NCBI GenBank assembly: GCA_023443925.1
Contig: JAEZSL010000068.1
Location: 1 to 30,346 of the forward strand
From: Bacillota bacterium
GTDB lineage: Bacteria > Bacillota_A > Clostridia > Lachnospirales > Lachnospiraceae
DNA length: 30,346 nucleotides
Direction of reading: 5' to 3'
Notes under the pieces: model-generated
Told to the model about the DNA's origin: nothing
The model's input: the letters and a program-made list of their open reading frames with translations, nothing else
Database searches by the model: none
In this document: piece by piece, positions 1 through 7,894 of the stretch
Position numbering within the stretch: position 1 is the first letter of the stretch
Layout of the letters: each line of letters starts with the position of its first letter
Made by a program: the position numbers and the translations under genes

Positions 1-72
1 AATCTTAGAAAAGCTACTTTAGTAGATTCAACAAAAGTAAAGAATATGAAGAAGATTATGCCATATCTATAA
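1..72 (+). CDS. rpmI: 50S ribosomal protein L35, C-terminal end (partial)
   Basis: The first 23 codons read in frame to a TAA at 70-72 and give a basic tail ending in KNMKKIMPYL, typical of the C-terminus of bacterial L35, a small protein of the large ribosomal subunit. The 5' part lies outside the window. It stands 29 bases upstream of rplT in the same direction, matching the conserved infC-rpmI-rplT order. The identification rests on this tail plus the neighbour, so it is strong but not independent. Confidence 0.88.
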   Translation, partial: NLRKATLVDSTKVKNMKKIMPYL

Positions 73-101
73 GATATAGGTGATAAGGAGGGAAATAGAA
101 C

Positions 102-458
102 ATGGCTAGAATTAAAGGCGCATTAAACGCAAAAAAAAGACATAACAGAGTATTAAAGCTGGCAAAAGGATACAGAGGAGCCAGATCAAAACAATATAGA
201 GTAGCAAAACAATCCGTAATGAGAGCTTTAACTTCATCCTTTGCAGGAAGAAGACAGAGAAAGAGACAATTCAGACAGTTATGGATTGCCAGAATCAATG
301 CGGCTGCAAGAATGAACGGTCTTTCTTACAGCAAACTTATGCACGGCTTAAAAGTTGCCGGCGTTGAAATCAACAGAAAAATGTTATCAGACATGGCTAT
401 TAACGATCCTGCCGGCTTCACAGCTTTAGCTGAAGTTGCAAAATCTAAAATAGCATAA
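102..458 (+). CDS. rplT: 50S ribosomal protein L20
   Basis: The 118-residue product has the usual length of L20, which binds 23S rRNA early in large-subunit assembly. The very basic N-terminal half (starting [20 protein letters not shown], then [16 protein letters not shown]) is the rRNA-binding extension, and the C-terminal half holds the globular domain ([23 protein letters not shown]). A strong AAGGAGG lies 10 bases before the ATG. The gene is the last of an infC-rpmI-rplT type operon and is followed by a good intrinsic terminator. In other bacteria L20 represses its own operon through the leader RNA; the leader is not inside this window. Confidence 0.98.
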   Translation: MARIKGALNAKKRHNRVLKLAKGYRGARSKQYRVAKQSVMRALTSSFAGRRQRKRQFRQLWIARINAAARMNGLSYSKLMHGLKVAGVEINRKMLSDMAINDPAGFTALAEVAKSKIA

Positions 459-501
459 ACCATTCATTTTGAATTTGAATTCAATATCATTTATATAGAA
501 T

Positions 502-558
502 AAAAGCTTATATTAAACCGGGAATTTATAAGAATCGGTTAAATATAAGCTTTTTTAT
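502..558 (+). terminator. Intrinsic terminator of the rpmI-rplT operon
   Basis: A long imperfect stem pairs AAAAGCTTATATTAAACCG (502-520) with CGGTTAAATATAAGCTTTT (536-554), around a loop of about 15 bases, and runs into a T-rich tract. The A-rich 5' flank means it could also stop transcription arriving from the minus-strand regulator gene downstream. Confidence 0.85.
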
Positions 559-673
559 TGGTAGTAAAAATGCTCTGGACTTACCTATTAATAAAAAGCC
601 TTCCAAGCAGGACTAGAGATTCCTGAAAGAAAATTTATGTTTAAGAGATTACCGGCAGTTTTACAAGGCAGCC

Positions 674-3004
674 TTAGCGGTAACAGGAAGGCGTAGTGCC
701 GATTACCTTTTTAAATGCCCGGCGGAAGGACAGGCCGCTGGTATAGCCCACCGTTTCAGCTATATCCTCTATGGTGAAGCCGGTTTGCTTAATTAGTTCG
801 CAGGCTTTGTTGATTCGGAGAGATTCTAAGTATTTGCTGAAGTTCTGGTCGGCATATTTTTTAAAATACTGGGAGAAATAGGACTCCGACATATGGAACT
901 CCTGGGCTAACATACTGACACTCAGCAGGTTATTCTGATAATTCTCGTTAATGTAGGTTATCATTTCTTCGAATAACCGGTGGTCGGCAGGTTTACTCTC
1001 AATGGCCTGCATAATCTGGCTGTAGGCATCCTGGATACGTCTGCATTCGGTTTCTATATTAAGATTGTTTAAATTAGCTTTAAACATACCGTGGATATGG
1101 AGGTTTAGCTTAAATTCCTGAAGCAGCCGGATGATGCCGGTCTGCATATCCATCAGAAGTCTTATAACAGTGGTTTGTGAAAGATTCCGCTTACTCAGAT
1201 TTTCCGTAAATATGTAATTCAGTAATTCCTCCAGGCCTTCCCGGTTTCCGGCACTTACCAGGCTTTTCAGTTTCATTTCCAGCACACTGGGGTAGAAGTA
1301 GTAGGATGGTTCGGATTTCAAATCACCATAGAAGTTGACTTTGCAGCTGGGGCTCTGGTTAATGATCTGATCCATTGCCATAATGGCCTCATTATAAGAC
1401 AGAGGAATATCGCTTACTTTTGCATATAAATTACCACAGCAGCAACGTATTTCCTCTGAGAATTTCAAGCGCATTTCCAGCAGCCTGGCGTTAAACTCAG
1501 CTTCCAGCACGGATTTATTCATAGTCTCATCTCCGTCAGAAAAGAAGATCAGGACACCCAGTTTTTCAAAGGATAAGACATGGGTATAGGTTCGAAACTG
1601 CATTTTTGGAAGCGCCAGATGTTCCGTAAATAACTGAACCAGGTTTTTATCGGAGAAGGTTTCTTCTTCCAGACTGCTTTCTGCCGTACCGAAGGACAGC
1701 AGGATAAAGGCATACATCTCCGCTTTCAGATCCAGTTCCAGATATCTGGCATTTAGAAGAATCTCATCTTCTTCATTAAAACCGCCGTTTAAGAGCTTTT
1801 CATAAAAGGCTCTGACCATTTTAATCTTTTGTTCTGCCATTGCCACCGCCATGTTGTCATTATTGATTATCATATGGTGTATTTCTTTACCCAGAGCCGA
1901 AAAGGATGCAATTTCAGAGCCGTCCTTTTCCTGTAAGGCGTAAATGACATCTTCTAATGGGACGGAATTTTTCCGGCTGAATAATATGCATAAAACCAGT
2001 CCGGTGATGAAAATAATTGCCATAATACTGTAAAACAAATGCTTTATGTAAGATATGCTTCCCATAATCTCCTCTATGGGCGAAATCGAAACATAACACC
2101 AGCCGTTATAAGAAGATCTGGTATAAGTAATCAAAGAGAGCTGTCCGCCCAGTTTTTTATAAAAACTGCCATTCGAGCCGCTAAAGGTCAGCTTTTCTTC
2201 CGGGAAAGAGAATTTGTCTCCAAAGGTTCCGTATATGATGTTCTGATTCTCATCTTCGATAAAAGCGCAGCCATAATCCCCTACCGGAACATAATCCAGT
2301 GCACTCAAAATGGAATCGCTGATAAGCACGGTCATAGTGGCAAGGCTTTCCTGTTTGAAACTGTTCAGATAGGGCAGGGAAACCATGTAGAGAATACCCT
2401 GTTTCTTTTTGAAATTATATTCCTTAATGAAGTTCTTTTTGTTTACCATCTCCATATTGCCCAGCACATCGCGGCTATGGTACTTATTAAGAACCTCTTT
2501 CTGAAAGTCATCATACTTCATGCCGGTATAGGAGACCCTCTGGTTATAATAACTCTCTCTGCCGTAAATAATGGAACTTCCGTCATAGACTAAATCCGGC
2601 CCGTTAATATAAAGGGCAAAATCATAGTCGAAATTGGCATAGGTAATTAAAGCATTCATTTCTGTTCTTGCATCATACAGCTGCATAATATCCTTAGAAC
2701 CGTCACCGGGCTGTTCATTCAAATACATAACTTTATAAAGAGAAGTGTTTTTCTCAAGGGATATAACCATATTATCAATCTTGCGGATGGCGGTATCCAT
2801 GTTGTAGCAGCAGTCGTTATTTAACAGAGAACGCATATCCTCTTCTTTTTTCTCAATGGTGTCATAACTGATCTTAAAAATGACCGGGAACATCATAAGA
2901 GGTATAAAAAGAATTAATATGTAGGAAGTAAAAAAGCGCATAAAAATTTTGTTCTTTGTTAGTTTATTATAAACAATGGATAGGGGCATAATGAAATGTT
3001 TCAT
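674..3004 (-). CDS. Membrane-bound AraC-family transcriptional regulator with extracellular sensor region
   Basis: The 776-residue protein starts with a membrane segment (about residues 23-45, MRFFTSYILILFIPLMMFPVIF), continues with a roughly 270-residue region expected outside the cell, and has a second membrane segment near residues 320-343 (HLFYSIMAIIFITGLVLCILF). A cytoplasmic linker leads to a C-terminal AraC/XylS DNA-binding domain from about residue 680, with two helix-turn-helix units (LLSVSMLAQEFHMSESYFSQYFKKY and FTIEDIAETVGYTSGLSFRRAFKK). GAGGAG stands 7-8 bases before the ATG. This architecture is common in Firmicutes next to CUT1-type sugar transporters, and here it diverges from exactly such a set of genes, so it most likely activates them on sensing an extracellular carbohydrate or its binding protein. 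The ligand cannot be read from sequence. Confidence 0.9.
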   Translation of the reverse strand: MKHFIMPLSIVYNKLTKNKIFMRFFTSYILILFIPLMMFPVIFKISYDTIEKKEEDMRSLLNNDCCYNMDTAIRKIDNMVISLEKNTSLYKVMYLNEQPGDGSKDIMQLYDARTEMNALITYANFDYDFALYINGPDLVYDGSSIIYGRESYYNQRVSYTGMKYDDFQKEVLNKYHSRDVLGNMEMVNKKNFIKEYNFKKKQGILYMVSLPYLNSFKQESLATMTVLISDSILSALDYVPVGDYGCAFIEDENQNIIYGTFGDKFSFPEEKLTFSGSNGSFYKKLGGQLSLITYTRSSYNGWCYVSISPIEEIMGSISYIKHLFYSIMAIIFITGLVLCILFSRKNSVPLEDVIYALQEKDGSEIASFSALGKEIHHMIINNDNMAVAMAEQKIKMVRAFYEKLLNGGFNEEDEILLNARYLELDLKAEMYAFILLSFGTAESSLEEETFSDKNLVQLFTEHLALPKMQFRTYTHVLSFEKLGVLIFFSDGDETMNKSVLEAEFNARLLEMRLKFSEEIRCCCGNLYAKVSDIPLSYNEAIMAMDQIINQSPSCKVNFYGDLKSEPSYYFYPSVLEMKLKSLVSAGNREGLEELLNYIFTENLSKRNLSQTTVIRLLMDMQTGIIRLLQEFKLNLHIHGMFKANLNNLNIETECRRIQDAYSQIMQAIESKPADHRLFEEMITYINENYQNNLLSVSMLAQEFHMSESYFSQYFKKYADQNFSKYLESLRINKACELIKQTGFTIEDIAETVGYTSGLSFRRAFKKVIGTTPSCYR

Positions 3005-3088
3005 GTTGAAAAACTCCTCAGCAGGTTGATTTGATATTCGAGATTTAGATAATATGCAGTAAATAAAATTAAAAAACAGGACTGTTAT

Positions 3089-3117
3089 AGTATAATATAT
3101 CTAGTTCTATAAATCAA
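3089..3117 (-). promoter_or_regulatory. Likely promoter of the AraC-type regulator gene
   Basis: On the minus strand TTGATT (3117-3112) and TATACT (3094-3089) are separated by exactly 17 bases, a good sigma-A-type match. It would start transcription near 3082, about 80 bases before the ATG at 3004. Confidence 0.55.
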
Positions 3118-3803
3118 AGTATAAATTGCAGGTTTTTCTTCATAAATGGTCGATTAGGCAGTTTTTAATAAAAGACAGTAGAAAATGAATTGTTCGGACA
3201 GATATTGTATGCAGGAAAATTAACCGGTAAATAGGAGAAATTAAAAATTGTATGCTGAATAATGAATTGTATGCCCTGCATTTGTGCGGTTTTACCAAAA
3301 GTGTATGAAAAAGAAATGAAATGTATCTTTTCATACCGGTCGTTTGTCAGCATAATAGTTCATGTACCCACTTTGAAGTGTAGAGTACCGGACAGGGATC
3401 GGGGCCCCGCTGTCCGCTGCAGCATATGCATGAAGGTATTTATATGAATGTATCTATTTTTGAAAGTATCTATTCAGGAGGAGAAGTGTGAAGAATAACA
3501 GCTTCACACGAAAAGAACCTTGAAATGAGCGCGGAGGATGTTTATTACAAGTTTCTTATTAATTGTGACGCTACAGGAGCTGCATTATGAGATTGAAGAA
3601 AATATATCTTCACACCGGCTCAAGTCAGGGTGTGCAATGGTTTTTATTTCACATTAATCATGTGTAATGTCCCGGGACGGCACTATAACGGGAAGGGTGA
3701 AAGAAAATATAGTTAAAGAAAGGCTGCCACCAAGCATTCTTTCACTCCTTTTATGTGTGGCAGTATCGCAGGGTAACCTGTGATATACAATAGGTATAAA
3801 TGA
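3118..3803 (+). other. Long divergent intergenic region with several hairpins upstream of the sugar transporter operon
   Basis: About 690 bases carry no convincing gene. Inverted repeats seen are CGGACAG/CTGTCCG (3389-3416, enclosing GGGGCCCC), GTGTGAAG/CTTCACAC (3486-3509), CACACC/GGTGTG (3611-3634) and CTGCCAC/GTGGCAG (3724-3763). Two very short frames exist: a GTG-started 11-codon frame (3488-3523) behind AGGAGGAG, whose start lies inside the second hairpin, and an ATG frame of 39 codons (3538-3657) with GGAGG too close to its start. No clear plus-strand consensus promoter was found, so where the operon transcript starts is open. The region could be an activator-binding region, a structured leader, or both. 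Confidence 0.5.
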
Positions 3804-5519
3804 ATGAATAAAAGAGTCAGACGTATTACGGCCTTATTTATGTTAACTTTTATGGTTGTGTCCGGATTAAGCGGATGCGGTAAAACTACCAAAACCACAG
3901 ACAATATTTCGGAAACGGCCCAGGGCAGCAGTGACAGTAAGGATAGCGCATTAAATGAGCTTGGTGCTTTTCCATTAAGCAATGAAAAGCAGACTTTTTC
4001 CATTATGATCCCCCAGCTGGGAACGGAAGATGTTACAAAGAGCTATGTCAACGATGCCTATGAAGACAAAACCAATGTAACCATTGAATGGAATGTGGTT
4101 CCTGCCGATTCCTGGAATGAAAAAATATCCATTGTTATGGCCAGCGGTGATCTGCCGGATGTGATTGCCGGAATGGATACCTACAATGTTACACCCACCA
4201 ACGAGCTGCTGTATGCGAATCAGGGTCTAATCATTCCCTTAAGCGGGATTATAGATAAGAACAGCCTCAACTTTAAGAAACTTATGTCAGACGATCCCCA
4301 GATCAGAAAGCTGATTTCACAAAATGACGGGGAAATCTATTCTCTGCCCGGAATTGCAGTATGCTACCATTGCAATTACTCACAGAAAATGTATATTAAC
4401 TCCACATGGCTTAAAAACTTAAATCTTGAAATGCCGACTACCATTGATGAGTACTACAATGTACTAAAGGCGTTCAAGGAACAGGATGCCAACGGCAATG
4501 GTGATCCCAGCGATGAAATTCCTCTGATTGCCAATGCCAACGGCTGGCATACACAGCTGGATGGTTTCTTAATGAATGCTTTTACATATTGTGATGCGGA
4601 TACCCACATGGCGGTTGAAGATGGTAAGCTGATCTATACCGCAGCCACAGATAAATACCGTGACGGTGTAAAATTCTTAAATAAGTTATATAATGAAGGT
4701 TTGCTGAGTCCGGAAGCCTTTACCAATAACCAGGAAACCAATGCTAAAATTAATGTTTCCGGCGGTGATTATGCAATGTTTGGTTCCTATCCTACTGCCT
4801 ACCAGATTTATTCCGGTGATACGGAAATCTGGAAACAATATGATATTCTGCCGCCTTTAAAAGGTGCGGATGGTGCTGCAACCACTCCTAACTATGAATT
4901 AACCAGAAATGTAATCCGCGGAAACATGGTAATTACCTCCGCTGCAAAGAATCCGGAATTAATCATGCGTTGGATTGACTACTTCTACAGCGATGAAGGG
5001 GCTATGTTCCGTTTAGGCCGTGAAGGAATTGAGTGGCGCAAAGCAGAAACCGGCGAACTAGGTTTTGGCGGAGAGCAGGCACAGTATGCAATACTTCAGA
5101 CTCCGGAAGATGATTCTTACTACCAGAATATCGATTTCTCACAGAGCGTACCTTTATTATATTCAAAGGAATACAGGGAAGGTGCTGTTGCGGCGGAAGA
5201 TTTCAGAGATCCCAGTATAACAAACGGAACGGAAATCCAGCTGTTCCGTGGAACAAAACCCTATGAAGCTGTTGCCAGAAGTGTGGAACAGAGTATCCCT
5301 ACCTTAAATGTAAAAGCAGAAGAAGCCAATGATTATTCCAGGCTTCAGACAGAAATAAAAGATTATCAGGATGAGGCCCTTGTTAAATTCATTACCGGTG
5401 CTTTTGACATTAACAACGATAAAGACTGGGATAATTATAAAAAAGATCTTGAGAACATCGGCTTACAGCAGTATCTGGATATCAGTAATGAAGCTTATCA
5501 GAGCTACATATCAAGATAA
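3804..5519 (+). CDS. ABC transporter extracellular solute-binding lipoprotein (carbohydrate, LplA-like)
   Basis: The 571-residue product begins with a lipoprotein signal peptide: basic MNKRVRRI, a hydrophobic core, then lipobox LSGC with the predicted lipidated cysteine at residue 25, followed by a Ser/Thr-rich tether. The mature part has features of the large family-1 carbohydrate-binding proteins of Firmicutes (for example SWNEKISIVMASGDLPDVI, and the Asp/Asn-rich DANGNGDPSDEIPL, a calcium-loop-like stretch). The lengths of the binding protein and two permeases resemble the LplA-LplB-YtcP group. The start codon has only a weak AGG 9 bases upstream; an overlapping ATG at 3800 hits a stop after three codons. 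It presumably captures an oligosaccharide for the two permeases downstream; the substrate is unknown. Confidence 0.93.
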   Translation: MNKRVRRITALFMLTFMVVSGLSGCGKTTKTTDNISETAQGSSDSKDSALNELGAFPLSNEKQTFSIMIPQLGTEDVTKSYVNDAYEDKTNVTIEWNVVPADSWNEKISIVMASGDLPDVIAGMDTYNVTPTNELLYANQGLIIPLSGIIDKNSLNFKKLMSDDPQIRKLISQNDGEIYSLPGIAVCYHCNYSQKMYINSTWLKNLNLEMPTTIDEYYNVLKAFKEQDANGNGDPSDEIPLIANANGWHTQLDGFLMNAFTYCDADTHMAVEDGKLIYTAATDKYRDGVKFLNKLYNEGLLSPEAFTNNQETNAKINVSGGDYAMFGSYPTAYQIYSGDTEIWKQYDILPPLKGADGAATTPNYELTRNVIRGNMVITSAAKNPELIMRWIDYFYSDEGAMFRLGREGIEWRKAETGELGFGGEQAQYAILQTPEDDSYYQNIDFSQSVPLLYSKEYREGAVAAEDFRDPSITNGTEIQLFRGTKPYEAVARSVEQSIPTLNVKAEEANDYSRLQTEIKDYQDEALVKFITGAFDINNDKDWDNYKKDLENIGLQQYLDISNEAYQSYISR

Positions 5520-5739
5520 GGAAAGCATGCAGAAGTTTAGCTGTTAAGAATAATGCAGGGCTGCACCTTAAAAATAGAATCGTACAGCTCTGATATGCAG
5601 AGACAGGGTAATACTCGTTAACGGCTTAAATATGCCCTGTCCGGCTCCTAATAATAACAGAAGATCCCGTATATAACCTGGGCGATGCAAAGTCAGGCTG
5701 TATGCGGGATATAAAAATTATTCAGAGAGGAAATATTAC
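5520..5739 (+). other. Intercistronic spacer with two inverted repeats
   Basis: The 220-base gap between binding protein and first permease holds ACAGGG/CCCTGT (5603-5640) and ATCCCG/CGGGAT (5664-5710). Neither is followed by a T-tract, so they look less like terminators than like mRNA-stabilising or attenuating hairpins. Such structures after a binding-protein gene often raise its level above that of the permeases; that role is inferred here. Confidence 0.45.
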
Positions 5740-6654
5740 ATGGCTGAGAATAAAAAACATAAAAAGAAAGGTATTTCCCATTGGAGGCTTTATGTTATGC
5801 TGATCCTCCCGGTCATTTATTTAATTATTTTTAAGTACTGGCCTATTTATGGATTACAGATAGCCTTCCGGGAATATACACCCGTACTTGGCTTTAGCGG
5901 CAGTCCCTGGGTTGGGCTGAAGCATTTTAAAAATTTCTTTACATCCTACCAGTTTGCCAGACTGCTTTCCAATACACTGATACTGGGAACCATTTCCCTG
6001 ATTGCCAGTATTCCCTGCCCCATTATACTGGCGCTTTCCATTAATGCGGCGAAACAGAAACGGATGGCAAAAATAGTCCAGCTGATTACCTATGCTCCTT
6101 ATTTCATTTCTACGGTTATACTGGTGTCCTTAGTAACCCAGTTTCTTGCTGTCCGGGGCGGTATGTTTAATATTATGCGGGAATCCATAGGACTTGATGC
6201 CGTGAATCTGTTGTCAGAACCTAAGGCATTCCGGCCCATCTATATCCTTTCCGGTATATGGCAGGGAACCGGATACGGTGCTATTATTTACCTTGCATCC
6301 TTAGCAGGAGTAAGTCCTGACCTTTATGAAGCTGCCAAACTGGACGGAGCCACTATCCTGCAGCGCATCCGTTATATTGATTTACCCAGCATTATGCCGG
6401 TGGTTGTTATTTTAGCCATAATGAACTGCGGCAGTATTATTAATGTAGGCTTTGAAAAAGTCCTGCTCCTGCAAAACCAGATGAATCTGTCTACCTCCGA
6501 TGTAATATCAACTTATGTGTACCGAATCGGAATCGGCTCCTCACAGTTTAGTTATTCCACGGCCATCGGCCTGTTTAATTCCCTGGTGTCTGTTGTATTG
6601 CTGCTGTTAGTCAACTGGTTTTCGAAAAAAACCACAGAAACAAGTTTATTCTGA
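5740..6654 (+). CDS. Carbohydrate ABC transporter permease (LplB-like)
   Basis: The 304-residue protein has a basic cytoplasmic N-terminus, about six hydrophobic segments (the first WRLYVMLILPVIYLIIFKYW) and the binding-protein-dependent permease EAA motif, YEAAKLDGATILQRIRYIDLPSIMP, which docks onto the ATPase. Length and start resemble LplB/YteP permeases of the CUT1 group. GAGAGGA precedes the ATG. It forms a heterodimeric channel with the permease 23 bases downstream. No ATPase gene lies in this locus, so a shared MsmX-type ATPase encoded elsewhere is expected, as is usual for these transporters in Firmicutes. Confidence 0.93.
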   Translation: MAENKKHKKKGISHWRLYVMLILPVIYLIIFKYWPIYGLQIAFREYTPVLGFSGSPWVGLKHFKNFFTSYQFARLLSNTLILGTISLIASIPCPIILALSINAAKQKRMAKIVQLITYAPYFISTVILVSLVTQFLAVRGGMFNIMRESIGLDAVNLLSEPKAFRPIYILSGIWQGTGYGAIIYLASLAGVSPDLYEAAKLDGATILQRIRYIDLPSIMPVVVILAIMNCGSIINVGFEKVLLLQNQMNLSTSDVISTYVYRIGIGSSQFSYSTAIGLFNSLVSVVLLLLVNWFSKKTTETSLF

Positions 6655-6677
6655 TAAAAGGAAAGGAGTTCCGTTTC

Positions 6678-7577
6678 ATGAAAAATGCAATAAAAATGAG
6701 CCGCCAGGACAGAATTTTCCATTTTATCAATGCGGTTTTTCTAATATTATGTGCTTTCATTATTTTAATACCCCTGGTCAATGTACTTAGTTCTTCCTTC
6801 AGCAGCCCTTCGGATGTACTTAACGGCAAGGTTACCTTCATTCCGGTAAACTTTTCACTGGAGTCCTATACGTTTGTATTTAAGGATAATACCATCGTAA
6901 GCGGGTATCTTCATTCTATACTTTATACTGCTCTTGGAACCCTGATATCCGTAACTATGACGATTCTGGCCGCCTATCCGCTGTCCCGTAAATTCTTAAA
7001 AGGCAGAAGGGCCTTCCTTTCTTTCTTTATGTTTACCATGTTTTTCAGCGGCGGGTTAATTCCTACCTATATTGTAGTAAAAAATTTGCACATGCTTGAT
7101 ACCATCTGGTCTGTCATTGTACCAAACTGCTTAAGTGTTTATAACATCATTATTGCCAGAACTTTTTTTAATGAGCAGATACCGGTGGAACTGTACGAAG
7201 CCGCCGAAATAGACGGGGCCAATGATAATCATGTATTCTTTAAAATCGTCCTGCCTCTTTCCAAGGCAATTATTGCAGTAATGGGTCTTTTCTATGCGGT
7301 AGGATTATGGAATATGTATTTTGATGCGGTACTTTATTTAAATTCCTATGATAAGTATCCCCTTCAGGTTATCTTAAGAAATATTATGAACAATGCCCAG
7401 ATCCAGGCCAATATGGTAGAAGCCACCGGTAGGCTTACCAATACGGATTCCCTGGCTATTACGGAATCTCTGAAATACACCACCATCGTATGTGCTTCCG
7501 TACCCATGCTGCTACTTTACCCCTTTGTTCAGAAATATTTTACCAAGGGTATTATGATAGGGTCCCTAAAAGGGTAA
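6678..7577 (+). CDS. Carbohydrate ABC transporter permease (YtcP-like)
   Basis: The 299-residue protein is the second channel subunit. It shows the typical start of this group (DRIFHFINAVFLILCAFIILIPLVNVLSSSFSSP), about six membrane segments and the EAA motif YEAAEIDGANDNHVFFKIVLPLSKAI. AAAGGAG lies about 11 bases before the ATG, and the gene follows the first permease after 23 bases, so the two are co-transcribed. It ends in GSLKG, the usual terminal motif of YtcP-type permeases. It is the last gene of the transporter operon; the 95-bp repeats follow. Confidence 0.93.
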   Translation: MKNAIKMSRQDRIFHFINAVFLILCAFIILIPLVNVLSSSFSSPSDVLNGKVTFIPVNFSLESYTFVFKDNTIVSGYLHSILYTALGTLISVTMTILAAYPLSRKFLKGRRAFLSFFMFTMFFSGGLIPTYIVVKNLHMLDTIWSVIVPNCLSVYNIIIARTFFNEQIPVELYEAAEIDGANDNHVFFKIVLPLSKAIIAVMGLFYAVGLWNMYFDAVLYLNSYDKYPLQVILRNIMNNAQIQANMVEATGRLTNTDSLAITESLKYTTIVCASVPMLLLYPFVQKYFTKGIMIGSLKG

Positions 7578-7612
7578 TCTCCTGGTAAGGGTAAACGGGA
7601 ATGAAATTTATC

Positions 7613-7875
7613 CTTCTGATAAAAGGCATTACTATTATGCAGCACATCCAATTATAGGAACAAGGGTTTTGTTCCTATAATATTACTCATTAGAAGTTGC
7701 TTTTCAACTTCTGATAAAAGGCGCTGTTAATGCGCCATGCGTAAATTATAGGGACAAAAAGTTTTGTTCCTTTAAATATATCTCGTTAGAAGTTTCTTTT
7801 TAACTTCTGATAAAAGGCGTTGTTAATGCGCCGTGCATCCTATTATAGGAACATGAGCTTTGTTCCTAAATATAG
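7613..7875 (+). repeat. Three tandem copies of an approximately 95-bp unit, each carrying several hairpins
   Basis: CTTCTGATAAAAGGC begins at 7613, 7708 and 7804, giving units of 95 and 96 bp and a last shortened one. Each unit has a GGC-stem (GCAT/ATGC in unit 1, GGCGC/GCGCC at 7720-7736 in unit 2, GGCGT/GCGCC in unit 3) and a longer stem around (A)GGAACAA...TTGTTCC(T), which in unit 1 is 13 bp and perfect (7651-7681). Across each unit junction lies a third stem (AGAAGTTG/CAACTTCT at 7692-7712; AGAAGTT/AACTTCT at 7788-7808). Sequence differences between units mostly keep pairing through compensating or G-U changes. The array fills the gap between the permease stop and the next ribosome site, which it nearly touches. 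Its role is unknown. Confidence 0.85.
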
Positions 7876-7894
7876 AGAAAAAGGAGCAGGTTAA

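Noticed and set aside
2039..2593. 184-residue open frame on the plus strand opposite the AraC-type gene
   Set aside because: It lies entirely antisense to a well-supported gene, has no ribosome site and no recognisable domain.
3584..3601. 18 identical bases shared with 10019-10036 inside the LytTR-like gene (both encode YEIEE in frame)
   Set aside because: The similarity ends at once on both sides and an AT-rich low-complexity word can recur by chance; too little to claim a gene fragment.
3538..3657. 39-codon frame in the transporter leader as a gene
   Set aside because: GGAGG touches the ATG directly, composition is unremarkable and no homology is recognised; mentioned only as a possible leader frame.
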